Positions 17,121-27,177 of a stretch of DNA of 64,000 bases are shown in pieces (position 1 is the first letter of the stretch; every line of letters starts with the position of its first letter). The translations under genes and the position numbers were made by a program. The notes beneath the pieces are model-generated. The model was not told the origin of the DNA. It did no database searches and saw only the letters and a list, made by a program, of their open reading frames with translations. The stretch is from Novosphingobium sp. PC22D (GTDB lineage Bacteria; Pseudomonadota; Alphaproteobacteria; Sphingomonadales; Sphingomonadaceae), in NCBI RefSeq assembly GCF_002556635.1, contig NZ_MWMO01000007.1, positions 62,001-126,000 on the forward strand, written 5' to 3'.

Positions 17121-17923
17121 TGCCGGCGGCGCTGGTCCTGGCGGGATCGCGGCCCGGCGCGCCCGACGGTGTCGCGCTGGCCGAGGGATTGTCGCACAAG
17201 GCACTGGCGCGGATCGGCGGCGAAACGATGCTGGCGCGGGTGATCGCCGCGCTGCGCGGGGCGGGGATCGAGCGGCTTGCCGTCGCCACCAACGACGAGG
17301 AGGTCGCTGCCCTGGCGCGCGCGCGCGAATGCGAGGTGATCGCCTCGGGCACGGGGCCGAGCGCGAGCGTCGCGGCGGGCTTCGCGCATTTCGGCGCGCC
17401 GATGCTGGTCACGACTTCCGATCACGCGCTGCTCGAGGCCGAGTGGGTGCGCGAATTCGTCGCGGCGGCGCCCGGGGACGCCGACGTCGCGGTGCTGCTG
17501 GCGCGCGGCGAAGCGGTGCGCGCGGCGCTGCCGGGCTCTTCGCGCACATTCCTGACCTTCGCCGACGGGGCCTGGTCGGGCTGCAACCTGTTCCTGCTGG
17601 CGACGCCGCGCGCGCGCGCCGCGATCGAGACCTGGTCGATGGTCGAGGCCGACCGCAAGCGGCCCTGGCGCATCGCCGCGCGGCTCGGCATCGGCACGCT
17701 GTGGCGCTACTGGCGCGGGCGGCTGACGCTCGCCGCCGCGCTTGCGCGGCTCGGCGCGCGCATCGGCGTGGTCGCGGTGCCGGTCGCCGCGCGCGACGGT
17801 CTCGCCGCGGTCGATGTCGACAAGCCGCGCGATCTCGCCGACGTGCGCCGCATCGTCGCGGCGCGCGAGGCGGACGGCGGCGCGGCCGCTACATGTACTT
17901 CATCTGGATCCGGATCGACTTGA
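17117..17923 (+). CDS. MobA-like NTP transferase domain protein
   Basis: 268 residues. The N-terminus reads PAALVLAGSRPG, a variant of the LAGGxGxR(M/G) nucleotide-binding loop of GT-A type nucleotidyltransferases, and is followed by GGETMLARVIAALRGAGIERLAVATND, the usual second and third strands; LVTTSDHALL near residues 95-104 corresponds to the metal-binding Asp region. Proteins like this make CDP- or GDP-activated small molecules (for example an inositol- or glycerol-phosphate donor). It is the third gene of the lipid kinase operon (ATGA overlap). Its last 35 bp overlap the end of the convergent DUF2141 gene, so the final 12 or so residues are under dual coding constraint. Confidence 0.75.
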   Translation: MMPAALVLAGSRPGAPDGVALAEGLSHKALARIGGETMLARVIAALRGAGIERLAVATNDEEVAALARARECEVIASGTGPSASVAAGFAHFGAPMLVTTSDHALLEAEWVREFVAAAPGDADVAVLLARGEAVRAALPGSSRTFLTFADGAWSGCNLFLLATPRARAAIETWSMVEADRKRPWRIAARLGIGTLWRYWRGRLTLAAALARLGARIGVVAVPVAARDGLAAVDVDKPRDLADVRRIVAAREADGGAAATCTSSGSGST

Positions 17924-18380
17924 CCCCGTCGCCCACGGGGAAGGCGGTCTTGGTGTAACTTGGCTTGCCGAGGTTGAAGATGGTGATGCTCGGATTGTTG
18001 GACATGCCGCCGCCGTCGATGGTGATGTCGGTGTCGCCGTTGTCGTTGGCGTCGTGACGCACCGCGATGGCATAGTTGCCCGGACCCGGAACGGGCAGGC
18101 AGAACGTCATCGTCCCGGCCTTCGCCGGAACCTCGATGCGCTTGAGCCACTTGCCCTTCTTGAGCCACTCGCCGGACGTGGCGTTATAGGCCTGGACGCG
18201 CACCGGACCGATCGAGTTCTTGATACCGTCGACGGTGACCATCACCGCCGAGGACGACCCGCGCGTGCACTTGCTCATGTCGTTGCGGATTTCCTGCCGG
18301 TATTGCGCGGCGGCCGGCGCGCTTGTCGCGAGGCCCAGCGCCACGATGGCCGCGGCCGGGGCCGCAAGGTACTTGTTCAT
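17889..18380 (-). CDS. Secreted DUF2141 domain protein
   Basis: 163 residues with a Sec signal peptide (MNKYLAAPAAAIVALGLATSAPAAAQ). The mature part matches the DUF2141 family: a beta-rich domain with VRVQAYNATSGEWLKKG, VPGPGNYAIAVRHDANDNGDTD and FPVGDGVKSIRIQMKY. The acidic DANDNGDTD loop looks like a calcium site. Function is unknown; members are common in Sphingomonadales and Bacteroidetes envelopes. A strong ribosome-binding site (AAGGAGGG, plus-strand 18392-18399) supports the ATG at 18380; the longer open frame upstream is not conserved. Confidence 0.85.
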   Translation of the reverse strand: MNKYLAAPAAAIVALGLATSAPAAAQYRQEIRNDMSKCTRGSSSAVMVTVDGIKNSIGPVRVQAYNATSGEWLKKGKWLKRIEVPAKAGTMTFCLPVPGPGNYAIAVRHDANDNGDTDITIDGGGMSNNPSITIFNLGKPSYTKTAFPVGDGVKSIRIQMKYM

Positions 18381-18690
18381 CGCTTTCGAAACCCTCCTTG
18401 AAGGTCGAAGTTGCTTGTAGGCCGGTCTCTCGGATGGATTACGGGCCGGGTTGGGCAGGGCGAAACGCTTGCGCCCGCCGCAGGTTGCATGCTCGAAATA
18501 GCGGTACGGCGCTGAATAGCGAGTGAATTGGCCCGCCGGCGCCGGTTCAGGCGCGATTCGTCGCAGATCGCGTGAAAAACGGCGGACAACTGCGCGCAGG
18601 GCAAGATAGCGTGTGGAAAACGCATCCGCACTTATTGTGAGCGCAAGATGTGGTGTTTTATTCGCCTTGGAAAGGAGCACCGATCCGCCC
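18381..18690. other. Gene-free gap between the DUF2141 gene and rpe
   Basis: 310 bp. It contains the ribosome-binding site of the DUF2141 gene near 18392, an AAAGGAG element at 18671-18677 preceding rpe, and presumably both divergent promoters. The part from 18600 to 18670 is noticeably A/T-richer than the surroundings. I see no further gene, repeat or RNA structure. Confidence 0.5.
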
Positions 18691-19362
18691 ATGGCATCCC
18701 CGCTCATATCACCGTCCATCCTGTCCGCCGACTTCGCCCGGCTCGGCGAGGAAGTGCGCGCCATCGACGCGGCCGGCGCCGACTGGATTCACGTCGACGT
18801 AATGGACGGACATTTTGTCCCCAATATTACGATCGGCCCCGGCGTGGTGAAGGCGTTGCGCCCGCACACCGCCAAGCCCTTCGACGTCCATCTGATGATC
18901 TCGCCGGTCGATTCCTACCTCGAGGCTTTCGCCGAGGCGGGCGCGGACATCATCACCGTCCATCCCGAGGCGGGGCCGCATGTGCATCGCACCGTGCAGG
19001 CGATCCGCGGGCTCGGCAAGAAGGCGGGCATCTCGCTCAATCCGGCGACGCCCGCCAAGATGCTCGACTATCTGATCGAGGAAATCGACCTGGTGCTGGT
19101 GATGAGCGTCAATCCCGGGTTCGGCGGCCAGAGCTTCATCGAGAGCCAGCTTCGCAAGATCGAGGCGGTGCGCAAGATGATCGACAAGACCGGCAAGGAC
19201 ATCAGGCTCGAGGTCGACGGCGGCGTCGACGCGCGCACCGCGCCGCGCTGCGTCGATGCCGGGGCCGACGTGCTGGTCGCCGGAACCGCCACCTTCAAGG
19301 GCGGGGCCGCGCACTACCGCGACAATATCGCCGCGCTCAAGGGACTGGTTCCGCATGGGTGA
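18691..19362 (+). CDS. rpe: Ribulose-phosphate 3-epimerase
   Basis: Interconverts ribulose 5-phosphate and xylulose 5-phosphate in the pentose phosphate pathway. 223 residues, normal length. Family signatures are complete: [15 protein letters not shown] at the N-terminus, [17 protein letters not shown] (metal-binding His and catalytic Asp), [19 protein letters not shown], and [13 protein letters not shown] with the second catalytic Asp. The ATG at 18691 is chosen because the conserved SPSILSADF follows within a few residues. The heparinase-like gene starts inside its last codons. Confidence 0.97.
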   Translation: MASPLISPSILSADFARLGEEVRAIDAAGADWIHVDVMDGHFVPNITIGPGVVKALRPHTAKPFDVHLMISPVDSYLEAFAEAGADIITVHPEAGPHVHRTVQAIRGLGKKAGISLNPATPAKMLDYLIEEIDLVLVMSVNPGFGGQSFIESQLRKIEAVRKMIDKTGKDIRLEVDGGVDARTAPRCVDAGADVLVAGTATFKGGAAHYRDNIAALKGLVPHG

Positions 19363-21238
19363 GGCGGTGCGCATGCCGCGGCCCGAAAGCGAGGTCCTGA
19401 TGAGCGATGATCTGCGCGCCGTGCCGCTGGGGGACAAGTTCGAGGAAGGCGTGGCCGAGGGTCCGGACGAGCCGGGCGCTCTCACCGAGAACCCGGCTCC
19501 GTCCGAAGTGATCCGTCCCGGCCGCGCGCTGGCGCTCGCCGATTTCGCGCCGCCCTCGATCAGCGGCGGCGAGCGGCTGATCCGCATGGCCTATCGGATG
19601 GGCGTGCCCGCCTCGATGCTGACCACCCGGCTCGGCCGCAAGGTCAAGCTGCGGCTGCTCTCGACGGTCGAGAACCCGGTGCCGGGCAATCGGGTCGCGG
19701 GCACGGCCCTGCGCGCCGGGCATTTCCTCGTCCACGGCGCCAAGACGCCGATCGCGCAAGTCGATTTCCAGGGCGCGGCGCGCGTCACGCCGCCGCTCGA
19801 GCGCGTGGTCCACGGGTTTACCTGGCTCGCCGATCTCGAGGCGAGCGCGCCGCGCGAACAGACCGCCTCGGTTGCCGAGCGGATCGCGCGCGAATGGCTC
19901 GATGCCAATCGCAAGCCGCCCTCGAAGCCCGGCAAGGGGCCGGCCTGGACGGTGGGCAACACCGGGACGCGGCTGTTCAACTGGTTCGTCCACGCGCCGC
20001 TGGTGCTCGGCGGTGACGCGGCGCTGCGCAAGGATTTGCTGCGCGCGATGGACGACACCGCGCGCTGGCTCGACCATAACGTCTCCAAGGCCGAGGACGG
20101 GCTCGCCGAAGTCGCCGGATGGTGCGCGATCGTCGCGGCGGGCTTGCTGCTGCCGAGCGGCAAGCCCCGGCTGCTCTACGGCGAGGCGGGCCTCGCCAAG
20201 GCGCTGGGCGAGCTGGTCGGCGAGGACGGCGGCGTTCTCGCGCGCAACCCGCTGATGCAGATGGAGGCGATCGCCTTCCTGTCGCGGTTGCGCGCCTGCT
20301 ATTTCTGCACTTATCGCGACATGCCCGAGGCCTTCGAGCAGATGCTCGCCTTCCTCGTGCCGCCCCTGCTCGCGCTGACCAATGGCGACGGCGCGCTGGG
20401 AAGCTGGCAGGGCGCCTGGGGCGTGAGCGCGGACGAGATCGCGACGCTGATCGCCGCCAGCGGCGTGCGCACGCGGCCGCTGCGCGACGTGCGGCAATGG
20501 GGCTACCAGCGCGTCGCCGCGCGCAAGTCGATCCTCGTGTTCGACGTGGCGCCGCCGCCGCTGCCGCGCCACGCGCGCTACGGCTGCGCCTCGACACTGG
20601 CGTTCGAGCTGTCGCACGCGGGCCAGCGCATCGTCGTCAACTGCGGCGGCGCCGCGAGCGCGGGGGGGCTGCTCCCGGTACGGCTGGAGCAGGCGCTGCG
20701 CGCCACCGCCGCCCACTCGACGCTGACGCTCGACGACGCCAATTCGACCGCGATCCTGATCAACGGCGCGATCGGTTCGGGCGTTTCGCAAGTCGATGTC
20801 GACCGCCGGACACTGACGCTCGACGGCGGCGGGACGGCGACCCGCATCGAGGCGAGCCACAACGGCTATGCCACGCGCTACAACCTCGATCACCGCCGCA
20901 TCCTGATCATGCGCGACGACGGCGGCGAGCTGCGCGGCGAGGACCTGCTGGTGCCGACCGGGCGCAAGGGCAAGCGCGGCAAGGTCGGCTTCGCGATCCG
21001 GTTCCATCTCGGCCCCGGCGTCGAAGTCGGCCTGACCGATGACCGGATGGGCGCGGGGCTCGCCCTGCCAGACGGCAGCTACTGGCAGTTCCGCTCGACC
21101 TCGGGCGAAGTCGAGATCGAGGACAGCCTCTGGGTCGACGCGAGCGGCCGGCCGGTGGCGACGCAGCAACTGGTCGTGCAAGGACTGGTGTCGCGCGGCG
21201 GCGGCAACTTCGGCTGGCTCTTCAAGAAGATGGCCTGA
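19355..21238 (+). CDS. Heparinase II/III family protein
   Basis: About 627 residues. The N-terminal half is an alpha-helical toroid ([41 protein letters not shown]), and the C-terminal half is beta-sheet-rich ([39 protein letters not shown], then [15 protein letters not shown]), the arrangement of polysaccharide lyases of the heparinase II/III class. In sphingomonads such genes commonly sit next to rpe and purH and probably act on cell-envelope polysaccharide. No clear signal peptide is seen, which is odd for a lyase. The ATG at 19355 overlaps the end of rpe; an in-frame ATG at 19400 with GAGG upstream is an alternative. Confidence 0.85.
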   Translation: MGEAVRMPRPESEVLMSDDLRAVPLGDKFEEGVAEGPDEPGALTENPAPSEVIRPGRALALADFAPPSISGGERLIRMAYRMGVPASMLTTRLGRKVKLRLLSTVENPVPGNRVAGTALRAGHFLVHGAKTPIAQVDFQGAARVTPPLERVVHGFTWLADLEASAPREQTASVAERIAREWLDANRKPPSKPGKGPAWTVGNTGTRLFNWFVHAPLVLGGDAALRKDLLRAMDDTARWLDHNVSKAEDGLAEVAGWCAIVAAGLLLPSGKPRLLYGEAGLAKALGELVGEDGGVLARNPLMQMEAIAFLSRLRACYFCTYRDMPEAFEQMLAFLVPPLLALTNGDGALGSWQGAWGVSADEIATLIAASGVRTRPLRDVRQWGYQRVAARKSILVFDVAPPPLPRHARYGCASTLAFELSHAGQRIVVNCGGAASAGGLLPVRLEQALRATAAHSTLTLDDANSTAILINGAIGSGVSQVDVDRRTLTLDGGGTATRIEASHNGYATRYNLDHRRILIMRDDGGELRGEDLLVPTGRKGKRGKVGFAIRFHLGPGVEVGLTDDRMGAGLALPDGSYWQFRSTSGEVEIEDSLWVDASGRPVATQQLVVQGLVSRGGGNFGWLFKKMA

Positions 21239-21368
21239 ACGCGCGCGGTTCCGCCGCGCGCCGGACGAACGCGGCTGCGGATCAGGCGAGACCCGGGATT
21301 TTACAAAGCCGTCGCAGGCTCCTAACAGGCGCGCCGATTGCCCCCCGCGAATTCAGAGGTTTTTTCCG

Positions 21369-22961
21369 ATGGCCGAATCGATCCCGATCAAGCGCGCGCT
21401 GCTTTCCGTTTCCGACAAGACGGGCATCGTCGAACTGGGACAGGCGTTGGCGCAACGCGGCGTCGAGCTGGTCTCGACCGGCGGGACGGCCAAGGCGCTG
21501 CGCGAGGCCGGGCTTGCGGTCAAGGACATCTCGCAGATCACCGGCTTTCCCGAGATGATGGACGGCCGCGTCAAGACGCTGCACCCGATGGTGCACGGCG
21601 GCCTGCTGGCGGTGCGCGACAATCCCGAGCACGCCTCGGCCATGGCCGAGCACGGCATCGGCGCGATCGACCTGGTCGTGGTTAACCTCTATCCCTTCGA
21701 GGCGACCGTCGCCAAGGGCGCGGACCGCGAGACGGTGATCGAGAACATCGACATCGGCGGCCCCTCGATGGTGCGCTCGGCGGCGAAGAACCACGCCTAT
21801 GTCGCGATCGTAACCGATCCGGCGGACTATCCCGAGCTGCTCTCGCAGATGGACGAGACCGGCGGCGGCACCGGGCTCGATTTCCGCAAGCGCCTCGCCG
21901 CGAGGGCCTTCGCCGCGACCGCGGCCTACGATTCGGCGATCTCGCAGTGGTTCGCCCATGCCGACCAGCAGGAGAAGTTCCCGCCGAAGGTGAGCATGAC
22001 GCGGGTCCTGTCGGGCACCTTGCGCTATGGCGAGAACCCGCACCAGGACGCAGCGCTCTACCTGCCCGCCGGTCCGCACGCGCGGGGGCTGCCGCAGGCC
22101 GAGCAGGTGCAGGGCAAGGAGCTGTCGTACAACAATTACAACGATGCGAACGCGGCCTTCGAACTGGCCGCGGAGTTTCGCGGACAGGATCCGGCCGTGG
22201 TGATCGTCAAGCACGCCAACCCCTGCGGCGTCGCCCAGGGCGAGAGCCTGCTGACGGCCTGGGAAGGCGCGCTCGCCTGCGACGACGTTTCGGCGTTCGG
22301 CGGGATCGTCGCGACCAACGTGCCGCTCGACGGTCAGACCGCCGAAGCGATCTGCAAGATCTTCACCGAGGTGGTGGTCGCGCCGGGTGCCGACGAGGAA
22401 GCCAGGGCGTTCTTCGCCAGGAAGAAGAACCTGCGCCTGCTCCTGACCGACGGGCTGCCCGATCCGCGCCGCCCCGGCCAGACGCTCGCGATCATCGCCG
22501 GCGGCATCCTCGTGCAGGACCGCGACAGCGCCGCGATCACGCGCGAGGATCTCAAGGTCGTGACCAAGCGCGCGCCGAGCGAGCAGGAGCTTGCCGACTG
22601 CCTCTTCGCCTGGACCGTCGCGCGCCACGTCAAGTCGAACGCGATCGTCTATGCGAAGGACGGCGTGACCGCGGGGATCGGCGCGGGCCAGATGAACCGG
22701 CGCGATTCCTCGCGTATCGCGGCGATGAAGGCCAGGGAAGCCGCCGAGAAGTTCGGCTGGGCCGAGCCGCGCACCGTCGGCAGCGCGGTCGCCTCGGACG
22801 CCTTCTTCCCCTTCGCCGACGGCCTGCTCGCCGCCGCCGAGGCGGGCGCCACCGCGGTGATCCAGCCGGGCGGATCGATTCGCGACGAGGAAGTGATCGC
22901 CGCGGCCGACGAGGCGGGGCTGGCCATGGTCTTCACCGGAATGCGCCACTTCCGCCACTGA
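21369..22961 (+). CDS. purH: Bifunctional AICAR formyltransferase / IMP cyclohydrolase
   Basis: Catalyses the last two steps of IMP synthesis. 530 residues, normal length. The N-terminal IMP cyclohydrolase part starts at [15 protein letters not shown] and contains STGGTAKAL and [15 protein letters not shown]; the C-terminal formyltransferase part has [22 protein letters not shown] and [10 protein letters not shown]. Stands alone with about 130 bp on each side. Confidence 0.97.
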   Translation: MAESIPIKRALLSVSDKTGIVELGQALAQRGVELVSTGGTAKALREAGLAVKDISQITGFPEMMDGRVKTLHPMVHGGLLAVRDNPEHASAMAEHGIGAIDLVVVNLYPFEATVAKGADRETVIENIDIGGPSMVRSAAKNHAYVAIVTDPADYPELLSQMDETGGGTGLDFRKRLAARAFAATAAYDSAISQWFAHADQQEKFPPKVSMTRVLSGTLRYGENPHQDAALYLPAGPHARGLPQAEQVQGKELSYNNYNDANAAFELAAEFRGQDPAVVIVKHANPCGVAQGESLLTAWEGALACDDVSAFGGIVATNVPLDGQTAEAICKIFTEVVVAPGADEEARAFFARKKNLRLLLTDGLPDPRRPGQTLAIIAGGILVQDRDSAAITREDLKVVTKRAPSEQELADCLFAWTVARHVKSNAIVYAKDGVTAGIGAGQMNRRDSSRIAAMKAREAAEKFGWAEPRTVGSAVASDAFFPFADGLLAAAEAGATAVIQPGGSIRDEEVIAAADEAGLAMVFTGMRHFRH

Positions 22962-23093
22962 TCGCGTCGGTTCGTCGACAATCCGGCGCGGTTCGTCGCC
23001 GAAATTCGCGCGATGTGGCGATGTTCACATCACCTAAAGCGCGCGTGCGGCATTACCGACGCAGACAGATCGAACCCAACCAGTGATACGACC

Positions 23094-23246
23094 ATGATCA
23101 AGCTTCTCAAGTCCGACATCACCCGCCTTTTCGCGCTTGGCTTCGCCGGCGGCGCGGTGCTCGTCTTCACCGTCATGTCGAGCGAGCCGATCGACACCAT
23201 GGCCGGCGGCATCGTCCCGGTCGCCGAGGCCGCCGCCACGCGATGA
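23094..23246 (+). CDS. Small single-span membrane protein upstream of msrA
   Basis: 50 residues: a basic N-terminus (MIKLLKSDITR), one hydrophobic segment (LFALGFAGGAVLVFTVMSS) and a small acidic/alanine tail ending PVAEAAATR. The msrA start overlaps its stop (ATGA), which supports real translation. It may be a membrane peptide or act through translational coupling. I recognise no family. Confidence 0.6.
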   Translation: MIKLLKSDITRLFALGFAGGAVLVFTVMSSEPIDTMAGGIVPVAEAAATR

Positions 23247-23914
23247 ACCGGCCCGGCGCCATCCTGCTTGCCGGCGCCGCCCTCCTTTCCGCCTGCCAGG
23301 CTCCGGTCGCAGCCGAGAGCATCGTGCGCGCGCCGATCGCCGAGGTGAAGGCGTCCGAAACGGGCAAGCAGACCGCGATCTTCGCGGGCGGCTGCTTCTG
23401 GGGCATCGAAGGCGTGTTCAGCCACGTGAAGGGCGTCTCCAGCGCGGTCTCGGGCTATCACGGCGATACCAGCCGCGTCGCCGACTATCAGAGCGTGAGC
23501 AGCGGCAAGACCCGCCACGCCGAGGCGGTGCGTGTCCGGTACGATCCCTCGGTCATCCGCTACGACCAGCTTCTGCGCATCTTCTTCTCGGTGGGCGCCG
23601 ATCCGACGCAGCTCGACCGGCAGGGGCCTGACCACGGCTCGCAATACCGCTCCGCGCTGGTGCCGACCACGGCGGAGCAGGCGAAAGTCGCCAAGGCCTA
23701 TCTCGATCAGATCGGCAAGTCCGGCCTCTGGAAAGCGCCGATCGTCACCCGGATCGAGAGCTATCGCGGCTTCTTCCCGGCCGAGACGTATCATCAGGAC
23801 TTCATGCTCAACAATCCGCGCAACGCCTATATCGAGCGCTGGGACGCGCCGAAGGTGGCCGGGCTCAAGGCGCTCTACCCGGTGGTCTACAAGGCCGAGT
23901 TCACCAGGGACTGA
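23243..23914 (+). CDS. msrA: Peptide-methionine (S)-S-oxide reductase MsrA, lipoprotein
   Basis: Reduces methionine-S-sulfoxide in proteins. 223 residues: a lipoprotein signal with lipobox LLSAC (Cys18), then the MsrA domain with the catalytic GGCFWG motif (Cys51), SGYHGD, and the C-terminal TYHQDFMLNNP region. A mature protein anchored outside the cytoplasm is unusual for MsrA, but it matches the Tat-exported MsrB at 6.5 kb, so this organism probably repairs both methionine sulfoxide isomers in the periplasm. A resolving Cys near the C-terminus is not obvious. Translationally coupled to the preceding 50-residue protein. Confidence 0.93.
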   Translation: MNRPGAILLAGAALLSACQAPVAAESIVRAPIAEVKASETGKQTAIFAGGCFWGIEGVFSHVKGVSSAVSGYHGDTSRVADYQSVSSGKTRHAEAVRVRYDPSVIRYDQLLRIFFSVGADPTQLDRQGPDHGSQYRSALVPTTAEQAKVAKAYLDQIGKSGLWKAPIVTRIESYRGFFPAETYHQDFMLNNPRNAYIERWDAPKVAGLKALYPVVYKAEFTRD

Positions 23915-23974
23915 ATCGCCTGTCGCGCTCCCCGAACGATTGCGGAGCGCGGCGGGCGAGGTCATATACGGTTC

Positions 23975-24433
23975 ATGGCATCGCACAGTCATCAGGAACA
24001 CTCGGGCGAAAAGCTCATGCAGGCCGCGCGCTCCGCGCTGACCGGCGCGGGTGAGCAGTGGACCGATATGCGCGCCGACGTCTTCACCGCGCTGGTCGAG
24101 CAGAAGCGCCCCGCCTCGGCCTACGATCTCGCCGAAAGCGTCTCCGCGCAGCGCGGCAAGCGGGTCGCCCCCAACAGCGTCTACCGGATTCTCGACCTGT
24201 TCGTGCGCACCAACCTCGCCCGGCGGGTGGAAAGCGCCAATGCCTACATCGCCAACAGCCACCCCGGCTGCCGCCATGACTGCATCTTCCTGATCTGCGA
24301 CCAGTGCGGCCGGGCCGTCCACCTCGACGACGACCGGCTGACCGGCGCCATCGTCGACGCCGCCCGTTCCGCCGGTTTCGCCGATGTCCGCCCGGTCGTC
24401 GAAGTGCGCGGGCTGTGCGCGCAGTGCAGCTAG
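23975..24433 (+). CDS. Fur-family transcriptional regulator (Zur-like)
   Basis: 152 residues. Winged-helix DNA-binding part TDMRADVFTALVEQKRPASAYDLAESVSAQRGKRVAPNSVYRILDLFVRTNLARRVES, then a metal-sensing part with HPGCRHDCIFLICDQCGRAVHLDD and a terminal CAQC. The two Cys-x2-Cys pairs (ICDQC, CAQC) form the structural zinc site typical of Zur and Fur. The short N-terminal His-rich stretch HSHQEHSGEK favours a zinc regulator (Zur), but iron or peroxide sensing cannot be excluded. Regulated genes are not adjacent; the next gene on the same strand is dxs. Confidence 0.88.
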   Translation: MASHSHQEHSGEKLMQAARSALTGAGEQWTDMRADVFTALVEQKRPASAYDLAESVSAQRGKRVAPNSVYRILDLFVRTNLARRVESANAYIANSHPGCRHDCIFLICDQCGRAVHLDDDRLTGAIVDAARSAGFADVRPVVEVRGLCAQCS

Positions 24434-24461
24434 GCCGCGCGGCGCGAACGCGCCGGCGCCG

Positions 24462-24848
24462 CTAGGCGAACTGCGTCAGGCTCAGGACATTGCCGTCGGG
24501 ATCGACGAACCAAGCCACTTTCGCGCCGCCGCCCGGCGTGATCCAGATGCCGTTGGCGTCCTGACCGAAGCCTTCGAATATCCGGAAGGTCACCCCCTTG
24601 GCGCGCAAGTCGCGCACCGTCGCGGTGATGTCGGGCACCGACCAGCCGAGCACGGTGTGATCGGCGGCGACGTGGCCGGGCAGGTCGGTGAGGCGGACCG
24701 TCGCGCCGCCGGCAAGCGCGAGCGTTACGGCGAAATCGTCCTCGCCGAGGATCGCCAGCCCGAGCGCGCCCGCATAGAACGGCTTCGAGCGCGTGCGGTC
24801 GGCGGTGAGGATGAAAGTGACCGGATGGGCCCCGGCAAGCGCGTTCAT
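24462..24848 (-). CDS. VOC-family (glyoxalase/bleomycin resistance-like) protein
   Basis: 128 residues, one pair of beta-alpha-beta-beta-beta modules. Seen: HPVTFILTADRTRSKPFYAGALGL at the N-terminus and KVAWFVDPDGNVLSLTQ at the end, the classic vicinal-oxygen-chelate ending. The metal ligands are not all conserved, and the substrate is unknown. The ATG at 24848 has GGGAG nine bases upstream. Convergent with the Fur-family gene and divergent from dxs. Confidence 0.85.
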   Translation of the reverse strand: MNALAGAHPVTFILTADRTRSKPFYAGALGLAILGEDDFAVTLALAGGATVRLTDLPGHVAADHTVLGWSVPDITATVRDLRAKGVTFRIFEGFGQDANGIWITPGGGAKVAWFVDPDGNVLSLTQFA

Positions 24849-24943
24849 AGACCAATCTCCCTGAATCGGGGCTGTGCATCTCGCCCCGCTCGTCATATGG
24901 GTGACAATTCGACACCAGAAACAGGCTTGTGTAAAACCGGAAC

Positions 24944-26866
24944 ATGACAGGCGAACCCGCCACCCCGCTCCTCGACACGACTCCCACTCCGGACGAGCTG
25001 CGCAAGCTCAAGCCGGCGCAATTGCGTCAGCTTGCCGACGAGTTGCGTCAGGAGACGATCTCGGCGGTCGGCCAGACCGGCGGGCACCTCGGATCGGGCC
25101 TCGGCGTGGTCGAGCTGACGGTGGCGCTGCACTATGTGTTCGATACGCCCAACGACCGGCTGGTGTGGGACGTCGGCCACCAGGCCTATCCGCACAAGAT
25201 CCTCACCGGGCGCCGCGACCGCATCCGCACACTGCGCCAGGGCGGCGGGCTTTCGGGCTTCACCAAGCGCACCGAGAGCGAATACGACCCGTTCGGCGCG
25301 GCGCACAGTTCGACCTCGATCTCGGCCGCGCTCGGCTTCGCCATCGCCAACAAGCTCAGCGGCACGCCGGGCCGCGGCATCGCCGTGATCGGCGACGGCG
25401 CGATGAGCGCGGGCATGGCCTACGAGGCGATGAACAACGCGCGCGAAGCGGGCAATCGGCTGGTCGTGATCCTCAACGACAACGACATGTCGATCGCGCC
25501 GCCGGTCGGCGGGCTCTCGGCCTATCTCGCCAAGCTCGTTTCCTCGCAGCAGTTCCTCTCGATGCGCGAGCTCGCCCGCAAGATCTCGCGCCGGCTGCCC
25601 GAGCCGCTGCATCGCGCGGCCAAGCTCACCGACGAATACGCGCGCGGCATGGCGATGGGCGGCACGCTGTTCGAGGAACTGGGTTTCTACTACGTCGGCC
25701 CGATCGACGGCCACAACCTCGACCAGCTCGTGCCGGTGTTCGAGAACGTGCGCGACGCGGCGAGTGGACCCTGCCTGATCCACGTCGTGACGCAGAAGGG
25801 CAAGGGCTACGCGCCCGCCGAGGAAAGCGCGGACAAGTACCATGGCGTCCAGAAGTTCGACGTCATCACCGGCAAGCAGGTCAAGAGCGCGGGCGGTCCG
25901 CCCAGCTACACCGGCGTTTTCGCCAAGGCGCTGATCGCCGAGGCCGAGCGCGACAAGCGCGTCTGCGCGATCACCGCGGCGATGCCCTCGGGCACGGGGC
26001 TCGACAAGTTCGCGCAACGGTTCCCCGATCGCGCCTTCGACGTCGGCATCGCCGAACAGCACGCGGTGACGTTCGCCGCCGGGCTCGCCGCGCAGGGCAT
26101 GCGACCGTTCTGCGCGATCTATTCCACCTTCTTGCAGCGCGCTTTCGACCAGGTGGTGCACGACGTTGCGATCCAGAACCTGCCGGTGCGCTTCGCCATC
26201 GACCGCGCCGGGCTGGTCGGCGCCGACGGGGCGACGCACGCCGGTTCGTTCGACGTGACCTATCTGGCCACGCTGCCCAACTTCGTGGTGATGGCCGCCG
26301 CCGACGAGGCCGAACTGGTCCACATGGTCCACACCGCGGTCGAATACGACGCGGGCCCGATCGCGTTCCGCTATCCGCGCGGCAGCGGCGTCGGCGTGGA
26401 ACTGCCCGAGACGCCAGAGAAGCTCGAAATCGGCAAGGGCCGGATCGTCAGGGAGGGCGGCAAGGTGGCGCTGCTCTCGCTCGGCACGCGTCTCGCCGAG
26501 GCGCTCAAGGCGGCCGACACGCTCGAGGCCAAGGGCCTGTCGACGACGGTGGCCGACCTGCGCTTCGCCAAGCCGCTGGACACCGAGCTGATCCGCAAGC
26601 TGATGCTCGAACACGAAGTCGTCGTCACGGTCGAGGAAGGCTCGATCGGCGGCCTCGGCGCCCACGTGCTGACGATGGCTAGCGACGAGGGCCTGACCGA
26701 CAACGGCCTGCGCATCCGCACCATGCGCCTGCCCGACCTGTTCCAGGACCAGGATAAGCCGGAGGCGCAATACGACGCCGCCGGTCTCAACGCGCCGCAG
26801 ATCGTCGATACCGTGTTAAAGGCGCTGCGCCACAACAGCGCGGGCGTGAGCGAGGCGCGGGCTTGA
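24944..26866 (+). CDS. dxs: 1-deoxy-D-xylulose-5-phosphate synthase
   Basis: First enzyme of the MEP isoprenoid pathway (pyruvate plus glyceraldehyde 3-phosphate). 640 residues. Seen: [38 protein letters not shown] at the N-terminus, the thiamine-diphosphate site [16 protein letters not shown] near residues 150-165, the transketolase Pyr domain with [17 protein letters not shown], and the C-terminal [13 protein letters not shown]. Carotenoids, ubiquinone and hopanoids of sphingomonads depend on this pathway. A weak inverted repeat follows the stop at 26878-26925. Confidence 0.97.
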   Translation: MTGEPATPLLDTTPTPDELRKLKPAQLRQLADELRQETISAVGQTGGHLGSGLGVVELTVALHYVFDTPNDRLVWDVGHQAYPHKILTGRRDRIRTLRQGGGLSGFTKRTESEYDPFGAAHSSTSISAALGFAIANKLSGTPGRGIAVIGDGAMSAGMAYEAMNNAREAGNRLVVILNDNDMSIAPPVGGLSAYLAKLVSSQQFLSMRELARKISRRLPEPLHRAAKLTDEYARGMAMGGTLFEELGFYYVGPIDGHNLDQLVPVFENVRDAASGPCLIHVVTQKGKGYAPAEESADKYHGVQKFDVITGKQVKSAGGPPSYTGVFAKALIAEAERDKRVCAITAAMPSGTGLDKFAQRFPDRAFDVGIAEQHAVTFAAGLAAQGMRPFCAIYSTFLQRAFDQVVHDVAIQNLPVRFAIDRAGLVGADGATHAGSFDVTYLATLPNFVVMAAADEAELVHMVHTAVEYDAGPIAFRYPRGSGVGVELPETPEKLEIGKGRIVREGGKVALLSLGTRLAEALKAADTLEAKGLSTTVADLRFAKPLDTELIRKLMLEHEVVVTVEEGSIGGLGAHVLTMASDEGLTDNGLRIRTMRLPDLFQDQDKPEAQYDAAGLNAPQIVDTVLKALRHNSAGVSEARA

Positions 26867-27177
26867 GGCATTCGGCCGTGTCCGCACTTGGTTAACCCGC
26901 CGGCAGAAGCGGACTTACCGGACACGCCGATATTGCGGTCGGAGCCTAGTCCCAACCTCCGCTCAGGCTGAGCGGATGGAGGCGCTTGCTGCGTGCCCGC
27001 CCTTCATGACAGACGCTTCATCGGACAAGGCGGCGCATGAAGCCGAAAGCCGACATCCACGTTCTTTCTTCCCGTCACTCCCGACCTGTTTCGGTGGAAA
27101 GGCGCTCACTTCCGGACACGTGCGCAAGCAAGCGGGTCCTGGCTCGGGGCCGGGATGACGGGACCGGGAGCGGCTTG
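26867..27177. other. Gene-free gap between dxs and the nucleotidyltransferase
   Basis: 311 bp between two convergent genes. It contains a GTGTCCG...CGGACAC inverted repeat (26878-26884 and 26919-26925) and the larger hairpin element at 27071-27162 described separately. No supported reading frame. Confidence 0.55.
27071..27162. repeat. Palindromic intergenic (REP-like) element
   Basis: The left arm CCCGTCACTCCCG (27071-27083) and right arm CGGGATGACGGG (27151-27162) are imperfect reverse complements, so about 90 bp can fold into one hairpin. The right arm is preceded by GGGTCCTGGCTCGGGGC, the composition of the dispersed TGACGGG / CCCGTCA repeats I know from sphingomonad genomes. Probably a REP- or MITE-like unit; it could also serve as a terminator for both neighbours. 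Only one copy is visible here. Confidence 0.5.

Noticed and set aside
24893..26770. 625-codon frame antisense to dxs
   Set aside because: No motifs; dxs is unambiguous.
26878..26925. Intrinsic terminator of dxs
   Set aside because: A 7-bp stem with a 34-base loop and no T tract is too weak to call.
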